DNA of 64,000 nt from assembly GCF_003431975.1 (NCBI RefSeq), contig NZ_CP027116.1:2108001-2172000 (forward strand), read 5' to 3'. The position numbers and the translations under genes were made by a program. The DNA comes from Bacillus pumilus. GTDB lineage: Bacteria > Bacillota > Bacilli > Bacillales > Bacillaceae. The notes below the pieces were generated by a model. That model worked only from the letters and a program-made list of their open reading frames with translations. It ran no database searches and was not told where the DNA came from. This document shows, in pieces, positions 15,577 to 24,564 of the stretch (position 1 is the first letter of the stretch; each line of letters starts with the position of its first letter).

Positions 15577-15785
15577 ACAAGTATGTTAATCCTGTGATGC
15601 TAGATGTAGTTGCAATGGTTGAACAGACTTCTTCATCACAACAGGAAGCTGATTTATCTACTGACCATCTATTAGCTAAATTTAATGACATACTTGAGAT
15701 TGTTTTGATAAACAGGCATGGAGAAACATTAAAGCTCGAAGCCTATGAGTTAAATTATGAAGTGAACGAATCCGAAGAAGGATAA
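15573..15785 (+). CDS. Small hypothetical protein, third gene of the antirepressor operon
   Basis: 70 residues starting in a 4-base overlap with the BRO gene. Acidic, with an N-terminal helix and a strand pair (ILEIVLINRHGETLKLEAYE). No family recognised. Translational coupling implies it acts together with the antirepressor or the phage switch. Confidence 0.45.
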   Translation: MNKYVNPVMLDVVAMVEQTSSSQQEADLSTDHLLAKFNDILEIVLINRHGETLKLEAYELNYEVNESEEG

Positions 15786-15801
15786 AGAAGAATGTAAAAA
15801 C

Positions 15802-15845
15802 AGCTGTGCTGAATGTATTCTCCTACAAACGGCACAGCTTCTTCA
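15802..15845. terminator. Terminator between convergent genes
   Basis: AGCTGTGC (15802-15809) pairs with GCACAGCT (15832-15839) across a 22-base loop, followed by TCTTC. It lies between the plus-strand antirepressor operon and the minus-strand lipoprotein gene and could serve both. Confidence 0.5.
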
Positions 15846-15853
15846 ATAAGGCT

Positions 15854-16546
15854 TCATTTAGAAATTGATGTTAATATTCCGTCTTCAAAGTACAAATATT
15901 TGTTTCCCTTATAAACCCACTGTTTTAAGGTTCGATTTTTTGTGATATTTGTATTTACCTTTGTCGGTCTTCCCCACCCATTTATTAACACATCATCTTC
16001 CGTCATTCCAATAGATATGCTTTGTGGATTCAACGTCCTATCCTCTATTTGTTTCTTTCTTTCATATTCTTCAGTCTCATTCTTATCTTTTACTTCGTTT
16101 TGGTTTTTGAGAGTCTCTAAAGATTTGATTTTATCTAAATTATCTTTCTTGAATTGCTTAAAGTTCAAATCACTATGATCATTTGAATATTTAACTTTAT
16201 CTAGCATGGCCTCAATGTATGCATATGAATCATAGTTCTCAACGTTTGCTTTCTTTTCATTTAAGTCTTTATTTTTTTTAAAAGCAGAAGCTATAAAATA
16301 ATAATCTTTTTGAAAAACGTTGTTCAATTCAGAAGTTTTGCTGATAACCTCATCAAATTTTTCTTCCTTTATAAGCTGTATAAGCTTTCTATCTTCTTCA
16401 GTTAAATTATGACTATCATTAGCGGAACTCTTTTCTTCATTAGCGATTACAGTTTTAGTACTAGAAGATTCTTCTGTTACCTTGTTTTGTCCACATCCAG
16501 ACAAGATAACAATAGTTCCCAATATAAATAATATGGATTTATTCAT
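15854..16546 (-). CDS. Secreted lipoprotein, probable lysogenic-conversion gene
   Basis: 230 residues, minus strand, opposite to all neighbouring late genes. The N-terminus is a lipoprotein signal (MNKSILFILGTIVILSGCG) with lipobox ILSGC, so Cys18 should be lipidated and the protein held on the outer face of the membrane. The middle is a charged helical region (QLIKEEKFDEVISKTSEL). The last 60 residues (SIGMTEDDVLINGWGRPTKV) form a small domain like those of SmpA/BamE-type proteins. Orientation and isolation mark it as a gene expressed in the lysogen. Surface-bound phage lipoproteins often block superinfection, so that is the leading guess. Confidence 0.7.
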   Translation of the reverse strand: MNKSILFILGTIVILSGCGQNKVTEESSSTKTVIANEEKSSANDSHNLTEEDRKLIQLIKEEKFDEVISKTSELNNVFQKDYYFIASAFKKNKDLNEKKANVENYDSYAYIEAMLDKVKYSNDHSDLNFKQFKKDNLDKIKSLETLKNQNEVKDKNETEEYERKKQIEDRTLNPQSISIGMTEDDVLINGWGRPTKVNTNITKNRTLKQWVYKGNKYLYFEDGILTSISK

Positions 16547-16644
16547 GGCGTTCCCCCATTTACCTTATGTTAAAAGTATAGCTGTAATAAACTGCTTAAT
16601 CAAACACAATTTCCCGCATGGAATGAAAGGATGTGAGCAATTAA

Positions 16645-19600
16645 TTGAGCGAACAACTAAAAATATTCGTTACTCCTGTAGCAGACACATCTCCACAAAC
16701 GACCGAAAACCTGAACAAGCAAATTAGACAGCTACAGACTAAACTAAATTCACTTGAATTAAAAACGAACATCGATAACAATACGTTAAAGGCTTTAAAA
16801 GAGTTCACTGCTGCAATGGACAAATATCAGTCCAATTTAAAAAATTATAATGATACCGTTAAAGAAACGACTAAGATTACTCAACATCTTAATGGGAATG
16901 TCACTAAGGTAACTCAGGAACATAAGCGCAGTGGCGAAATTCTCCAGAGAACAACCGAAAAAATTAAAGAGCAAACTAAAGAAACAAATAATTTAGCCTC
17001 CGCACAACAAAAACTTGGTCAAGTCGTTAAAAATACCGAGAGAATGAATGCTCAAGGTAAAGTTACTGGTTCTACTCAGAAAAATCGTGATGGTTACAAG
17101 GATTATACATACAATCTCGATGAAAAAGGAAATGTAAAAAACTCTACTGTTTCCACTAACTTCGATAAAAAAAGAAAAGATATTGATGCGTTAAACGCCT
17201 CTCTTCAAAGACTTCGTGAGCAAGGTATTTTATCCGATACCACCCTCTCTTCCCTTGGTCGTAAAATCAACCTTGCTCAATCCTCAGCCCAAATTGATTC
17301 CCTCAAGCAAAAAATTCGTACATTAGATGACAAGTCGTCTGCTGTTGCAAAGAATAACGAGCTAAAGCAAACGATTGCACTGTACCAAAGGCAAGCTCAG
17401 TTAAATGCAAACAATTTAACGAGTAAGTATGGCAATAACTTAAGTAATCAGAGTAAGGCACAGATTCAAGAATACCTTCTTGCTGTTACTCAGCTCACTT
17501 CTAAAACCCCTGCACTATCTTCAAAAATTAAAGACCTCAATATGCAATTTAGAGAGCTTTCAAGCTCTATTCAAAACTCAACCCAAAGAGCTACATCGTT
17601 TGGACAACAATTGGGCGATGCTTTTAGTCGTATTCCAGCATATTTGCTTTCAGGTTCTATATTTTATGGAGCTATTACAGCTTTAAAAAATATAACCCAG
17701 CAAGCAATCGAAATCGACACTCTAATGACAAATATCCGAAGAGTCATGGATTTGCCAGATTACAAATTCAATGAGCTCCTTCAAACTTCATTAGATTTAA
17801 GTAATGAATTATCAAACAAAGTATCAGATGTTCTTGAAATTACGGGAAGTTTTGGGCGTATGGGCTTCCAAGCAGATGAATTATCCGATTTAACGAAAAC
17901 TGCACAAGTTTTGCAGAATATTTCAGATTTGAGCGCAACAGACACAGTAAATTCACTTACTGCTGCTATGCTTAACTTTAATATTTCCGCAAAAGACTCA
18001 ATTTCTATCGCTGATAAGCTCAATGAAGTTGACAATAATTTTAGTATAACCACGCTCGACATGGCTAATTCGATAAGAAAAGCTGGAAGTACCGCTTCCA
18101 CCTTCGGTGTTGAATTAAATGACTTAATTGGCTATACTGCGGCCATCGGAAGCACCACACGAGAAAGCGGAAATATAGTCGGTAAACGAATTGCTGACTT
18201 TAAATCTCTTCTGATTGACTTGGAACTCCTAACGTATAGACGAGGACAACAAGGGGCAAGCGTAATGGCAGCCTGAACGACTGAGCGAAGAGACACTTTT
18301 TGTGAAGCGACAGTCTGAACTTCTATGGAAACATAGAGAGTGTGGTTGAAGTGCCCCACCGCCATTCATTAATGGTCAGTAACCTTTAAGGTGAAGTAAC
18401 AGAATCGAACTCGTTAAAAACCATATTTGCAAGAATAGGCAACAACAGAAGTTCAATTAAAGCATTAGATCAAATTGGGATCTCTGTACAAACTGCTGCT
18501 GGAGAAGCAAAGACCTCTAGCGAACTTATTGGAGAAGTTGCGGAAAAATGGGATAGCCTATCAGATGCCCAGAAGCAAAACACTTCCATTGGTGTAGCTG
18601 GTATTTATCAATTGTCCAGATTTAACGCCCTACTGAATAACTACTCAATCTATCAAGACGCAGCTAACACGTCTGCAAACTCAATGGGTTCGGCATGGAA
18701 AGAACAAGAAAAGTATGCTGATAGCTTACAGGCACGGATAAACCGCCTTCAAAATACGGTTACTGAATTTGCTGTTGCCGCCAGTGATGCCTTCATTTCA
18801 GATGGTCTTATCGCATCTACAGAAGCGCTAGGAAATTTCATGGGGTTAACAACTGGGCTAGTTAAAAACATCGGCTTCCTCGCCCCTGCCTTCGGAACAG
18901 CTACAGTCGCCACATTATTGTTCTCATCTGCACTTAGAAGTACGTCAATGCAAAGTGGAAATCAGATAATAAACACGCTAAGAGCACTCCCTGCAAATCT
19001 GCAAACCTATTCTATAAAAGCAGCAACTGCAACAGCTACTACTAATATATTATCGCATTCGTTTGCAGCGCTAGGTAAAGCTGCAAGATCAGTAGGTATA
19101 TTTTTAGCTGGAACCGCCCTTCCTATTGCTGCTTTTGCCGCTCTTGGATTTGTGGTCGAAAAGCTTGTAAGCACTTATGCTGATGCCAAAAAAGCTCAAG
19201 AGGAATTTGAAACAGCGCAAAAAACTTCCATCGAAGCGTGGACTACAAACAAAGAAGCTACTCAAGGGTTAATTGACAAGTATAAAGAACTTCGTAAAGC
19301 TAAAGATGACAACCAATTAACGCCTGAAAAAGAACAAGAGTACTTATCAGTCTCACAACAGTTAGCAGCAACATTCCCCAACCTAGTTGAAGGATATGAC
19401 GCTCAAGGTAATGCCATCATAAAGAACAATGAAGCCTTAAAAGAGGCAATTAAATACACTGAAGAGATGGCAAACTTCAATAAGCGTGATTTGAAAGACA
19501 ACGCAGCTTCTAATTTTGAAGATCAAATTAAAAAGCTAAAAGATTTGAACAAAGAAATGGAAGCTAATAAAACTTTAGCTGATAACTACAAAGAAGGTTC

Positions 19601-22600
19601 AAGTTGGATTACAAGAATCTTCGAAAACCCCTTCGCTAATGATGATGATTACGTAAAAGAAGGATACAAATACGAACGTGAAGCCTTGCGTGCGAAACAA
19701 TCAATAGTAAGTGCAAATGCAGAGATTCAAGCTTCAGTATTAGATGTAATCAGTGCGTTTAACTCCATTGATATTAACCCTAATATTAAAAAGTCCATAA
19801 CTGACATCCTGAATACAATGGACTTCAGCAAGTTAAGTCCTGAACAACTTAAGAGCTTTTCGCAGCAAGTAGCTACAATAATGGACTCCCTTCAAAAGTC
19901 TCTTAATAATAGCAATGGTTCAGAGTTTGATAAGCAAACAGCATCACTAAAATCTCTTATTACTGAGTTTTCAGATGGAAAAGTAAAAGTTGATAACTTG
20001 AACCTCTCCTACTCTACCCTTAAAGATTCGTTAGATCAGGCTAAAAATGCTGGTGATTCAGCAAAGGTAGTTTGGAACGAGAATGGTGAAGGTGTAGATG
20101 AGTTAGGTGAATCAGTTGGAAATCTATCTGACAAACTCAAAGAAGTTAAAGGCGACATTGAAGCTACTGTAGATGTTTTAGATCAATTACTGCAATCTGG
20201 CCAAGCTACAGCGGCAATGGAAGCTTTGCAAGGCGATGTCTACGATGATTTAGCTGATCAGGTATCCCCTCTCAATGGATTACTGGAAAAAATGGCAGAA
20301 GGTAAATCTATTTCTGCTTCAGAAGCGATGAAGCTTATCCAAAAGGAAAAAGATTTAGCAGGTGCGATTTCAGTTGAAAACGGCATTGTGAAAATTAATC
20401 GTGATGCAGTAATCAAGCTACGAAACGCTAAGGTTAAAGCATATGCAGATATGCAAACTTCCGTAAAACAAGAGTTATTGAATCAAGCGAATGCCTTAAA
20501 TAAGAAAATCGGGTATTACAAATCTGAAATCACAGCAATTAAAACTGTTCAAGATGCATTGAGAAAAAAGGCAGAGTTGGAAAAGTTAAAAGAAGATTCT
20601 TTGAAAATGACCAATGGTAAGCAAGATCAACTTGCGATTGAACAATTTAAGGCTGCTCAAAGAGATCTTGGTGAATTATCTGGTATCACTGACCAACTAG
20701 AAGAATTAGATAAGCTTTCAGAATTAACTCAAGCATCTTTAAATGAAACAGGAACGTCTTTTGAAACAATGTCGGATTCAGCTGACAAGGCTTCAAAATC
20801 AACGAAAGATTCAATCTATGTTGCAGACAAATATAAAGAAGCATTAGAGCGAGTCAATAAGCAGATTGAAGAACAAAACAGAAAAACTAATGACTACCCT
20901 AAATGGTCACAGAAATATCGTGATTCCATTAAGAAGGAAATCAAGGCGTTAGAACGAAAAGAAAAACTTCTTAAAAGTCAGATTAAGCTTCTTAAAGAGC
21001 AAATTAAATCTGGCTACATTGCTCAAACGGGTATTGTTGATTCTTCTTCATCCTACTCCCCTTCTAGCTCTTCATATTCTGCTTCAGGCGGTTCTTACTC
21101 TGGTAAGTATTCAAATATTATCAATCAGGCTGCATCGAAATACAATGTCCCAGCTGCTTTAATTGCTGCAGTTATTAAGCAAGAATCAAACTTCAACCCA
21201 AATGCTCGTTCATCAGTTGGAGCAACAGGATTAATGCAACTTATGCCAGCTACAGCTAGAGGTCTTGGAGTTAAAAATTCAAAAGATCCTTATCAAAACG
21301 TTATGGGCGGTACCAAATATCTTAAGCAAATGCTTGATAAGTTTGGATCGATTGAAAAGGCATTAGCCGCCTACAATGCGGGGCCTGGAAATGTAACCAA
21401 GTATGGCGGTATTCCTCCATTTAAGGAAACCCAGAATTACGTAAAGAAAGTAAATAACTACTTTAAACAAATGGGTGGCTCTCTATCCTCTAGTGGTGGA
21501 TCAGCTGCTGGTTACTATGACTCCATGAGAAGAACATCTCACTTTGGTCAGCAAGAAAAAGGATTGCGCTCCACTCCTCATAAAGGTTTAGACTTGGCTG
21601 CTAAATCTGGTACTCCTATCAAATCACTTAAATCAGGTAAAGTCCTCACAGCCGCATACTCTAAATCTGCTGGTTATTGGGTCGTTGTTCAACAAGATGA
21701 TGGCACAGTTGCTAAGTATATGCATATGCAAAAAGGACTCAATGTTAAAGCTGGACAAAAGGTTCAGGCTGGCCAAACTCTCGGTAAAATGGGAAGCACT
21801 GGTCACTCTACAGGCACTCACCTTCATATGCAGATCGAGAAAAACGGTAAACCGATTGATCCCGAAGCCTACATGCAACAAATTGGCTCTGACCTGTCTA
21901 GTTCTGATGCTGAACGTCAACAAGCCATTTCACAAGCTAAATCTGATTTACTGGGACTTGAAGGCGACCTCTCTTCTGTTAAAGACCAAATTCAAGATTT
22001 GCAATACGAACTAGTCCAATCTAAGCTTGATGAATTTGAAAAACGTAAATCTGATTTAGAATTGAAAGTTGCTCAAAATCAATCTAAAGCTAGTCGTTAT
22101 CTCAATGACAGTGCTCAGTTTAGAAAATACACGAATGAGCAACGTAAAGCAGTTGAAGCACAACAAAAGATTCAAAGTCAAAAAGTTAGTTGGATTAACA
22201 AAGAGTTAAAGCAAAATAAGCAATTAAACGCTGCTCAACGTGATCAATTACGTGAAGAATTAAAACAAGCTAAACTTGACCTCATCAGCATCAAAGATCA
22301 GGTTTATGAGTTACAGGCTACTATTGTTCAATCTAAAACTGATCAAATTCTTAATAACATTGATAAGTCAGTCAAAAAGACTGAATCAAAGCTTAAGAAC
22401 ATCGATATCAAGATACAGACAACCGAAGAAGACAAAGATAAAGTTATGTACTATAGTCAGCAAATCAAGCTGATTCAGCAACAACAAAAAGAAGCTGCAA
22501 AGTACATAAAAGATTTAGAGAAACAAAAGAAAGCAGCTAAGGGTTTCCCTGAAATCCAAAAACAAATTTCGGACGAAATATCTTCTTGGAAAGATAAGCA

Positions 22601-23717
22601 AAAGGATTTCAACTTAGAGCTTTATCAGACCAAGAAAAGTATTAAGGATATTTATAAGTCGCTTGCTGATGAAGTTGTCTCCATTTATAAAGAGATGTAC
22701 GAAAAGATGCGTGATATTGAGCTTGAAGCTCATCGGAAAGCTACTCAAGATATCATTGATGGTATTGACAAGGAAGACGATGAAGCTAAGTTCCAAAAGG
22801 ATTTAAAAGATCGTCAGGAAAGCGTCCAAAAGCTTTTAGATCAGATAAATCAATATGCGCTCGATGACTCTGAGTTTGGTAAGTCGAAAGTAAAAGAACT
22901 TACTGAACAGATGCAAAAAGAACAGCTTGATTTAGATCAATTCCTAAAAGATCGTGAAAACTCCAAGCGTAAAGAGGCGCTTCAAGATCAACTTGAAAAA
23001 GACGAAAAATCAATTAACACCAAGTATGATGACCTTGTAAATGATGAACGTGGATTTAAGGATTTAGAAGGAAAATTGATGAACGGTAAGATTAGTGACA
23101 TCAATAAACAGCTTTCTGAGTTCACTAAGTTTATTAATTCAAACATGGAGTTAATCGGTAAGTCTATCTCTAACAACTTAATTGATAAGCTTAAAGAGGC
23201 TTCAAATGCTCTAGGTGTTGTTGTTAAGGGTAACACAACAGGTAAAAAGGTAGCTGCTTTTGACACAGGCGGTTACACAGGCACTGGTTTGGGGAGTGGC
23301 AAGCTAGCCGTACTCCATGATAAAGAGCTAGTTCTTAACAAGACTGACACTGAAAATATGCTTAAAGCTGTCGAAACCGTTAGAGACATCAGCCAAATTG
23401 ATGTGCCGTTTTCCCCGAAATGGGGAACTGGACAAAAGTTGAACTCAGTTTTGTCTAACGTTCCGACTGAAGCAGTTAAATTAGCGGGAGCGAACATTGT
23501 TAAGAGCGCATCATCCGCCATTAGCATTATTCCTAGCGCTATCACAAAACTTACAAAAGCTCCTCAGTCTACAGTTATGTCTTCTGTCTCGAACGACCAG
23601 GGCGATGTTTACAATCTAACCTTGCAGATTGATAAGATGGTTGGTGATGAAAATGGCGCAAACAATGCTTTGGAAAATATCAGAAGAGGATTAAAGCAAA
23701 TGAAAGGTAAGGTATAA
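16645..23717 (+). CDS. yomI: Tape-measure protein with two cell-wall hydrolase domains, split by a group I intron
   Basis: Exons 16645-18183 and 18408-23717 join in frame into 2282 residues, close to SPbeta YomI (CwlP). Start is TTG. The first 500 residues are coiled coil and tape-measure-like; the splice junction restores [19 protein letters not shown], a typical tape-measure motif. Hydrophobic segments lie about residues 620-710. An SLT transglycosylase domain spans about 1410-1525 (catalytic Glu1439 in IKQESNF, then GLMQLMP and AYNAGPGN). An M23 endopeptidase domain spans about 1555-1665 (His1571 and Asp1575 in HKGLD; His1651 and His1653 in HLH). A long coiled coil follows. It sets tail length and opens the wall during DNA entry. 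Without splicing, translation stops at 18274 after 543 codons. Confidence 0.9.
18184..18407 (+). ncRNA. Group I self-splicing intron in the tape-measure gene
   Basis: 224 nt, no open frame for an endonuclease. P1: exon AGTCGGT (18177-18183) pairs with GCTGACT (18193-18199), with the U-G pair at the splice site. P3: TCTCTTC (18205-18211) with GAAGAGA (18287-18293). P5: TCCT with AGGA (18243-18246). P7: GACTG (18279-18283) with CAGTC (18311-18315). P8: CAC with GTG (18302-18304). P9: CTATG-GAAA-CATAG (18323-18336). Further hairpins are CCATT/AATGG (18362-18375) and ACCT/AGGT (18382-18392). The intron ends in G18407, and exon bases AACTCGT can pair with 18186-18192 as P10 with one mismatch. Removal fuses codon 513 to the next frame. 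Confidence 0.88.
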
Positions 23718-23762
23718 GAGTCTGAAATCAGGCTCTTTTCCTTTTAACTAAGGAGATTTTAA

Positions 23763-24554
23763 ATGATAAAAGAAAGCCAATATTTTTTATTTAATCATAT
23801 AAGATCTATTGATATGAGTGTTGTTAATGTTAATACCGAAGGAGGCCTACAAGAAGAGAACTTTTTAGCGGGAAAGACAATAAATGAAACATTTCTGAAA
23901 GATAGGCCTGAACCTATCGTTGACAGTATTGTTTATGAACCTTTTGAGATGCCTTTAAACTTTTATGTTGACCAGAACATCCGTGAAGGATTTTATAAAA
24001 ATAGAAATCTAACTCAAAAGAAACTAAGAGAGATTGCAAAATGGTTGACGGTTACTGACTACTCTCCCCTCTCCTTCAGCTCGAATTTAGATATCGTTTA
24101 CTACGCAATTCCATTGAATGCTATGGATTTAGTACATAACTGTTCTGAGGACGGTTATATAAGATTAACTATGAAAGTCCTCCCTTTTAAATACAGTACG
24201 AAAATCTCAACACCATGGATAAATCCTTCAAATAAAATAGGCAACATTCTCACTTTTGACAATAAAGGAGATATAACTGTCCCTCTCTCAATGGAGATTC
24301 AAAAAATAGGTGATGGCAATGTAACAATCACGAATCTTAGTGCTTACCGAACTCCTTTCACAATTGATGATTTAAAAGATAGAGAAATTCTAAAAATAGA
24401 CTCAGTAAAAGAGTTAATGGAATCCAGTTTGAATGGATACGAATGCTATGAACAATCAAACGAAAGCTATGTGTTTCTTGGTGAGGGTCAAAATAGAATC
24501 AAAGTTGAGGGGTCTTGCTTGATAAGATTTAACTATCGGTTCAAATACTATTAA
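23763..24554 (+). CDS. Distal tail protein-like (Dit; YomH position)
   Basis: 263 residues, ATG after AAGGAGA. N-terminal half is strand-rich with a pattern found in siphophage distal tail subunits (SIDMSVVNVNTEGGLQEE, then PFEMPLNFYVDQNIREGFY and REIAKWLTVTDYSPLSFSS). The C-terminal half has strands ending CLIRFNYRFKYY. The gene lies right after the tape measure and before the tail-tip gene, the conserved order tape measure, Dit, Tal. The positional counterpart in SPbeta is yomH. Confidence 0.75.
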   Translation: MIKESQYFLFNHIRSIDMSVVNVNTEGGLQEENFLAGKTINETFLKDRPEPIVDSIVYEPFEMPLNFYVDQNIREGFYKNRNLTQKKLREIAKWLTVTDYSPLSFSSNLDIVYYAIPLNAMDLVHNCSEDGYIRLTMKVLPFKYSTKISTPWINPSNKIGNILTFDNKGDITVPLSMEIQKIGDGNVTITNLSAYRTPFTIDDLKDREILKIDSVKELMESSLNGYECYEQSNESYVFLGEGQNRIKVEGSCLIRFNYRFKYY

Positions 24555-24564
24555 GGAGGTTACT

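Noticed and set aside
18132..18365. Minus-strand reading frame across the intron region
   Set aside because: It is a shadow of exon and intron sequence on the opposite strand, with no ribosome site and no family resemblance.
18196..18407. Alternative intron 5' boundary after codon 517 (GCT, 18195)
   Set aside because: It also keeps frame, but leaves no pairing partner for P1 ahead of P3; the boundary after 18183 gives a 7-bp P1 with U-G at the splice site and a P10 pairing.
21633..22473. Short frames on both strands inside the tape-measure gene
   Set aside because: They overlap the large, motif-containing frame and have no independent translation signals.
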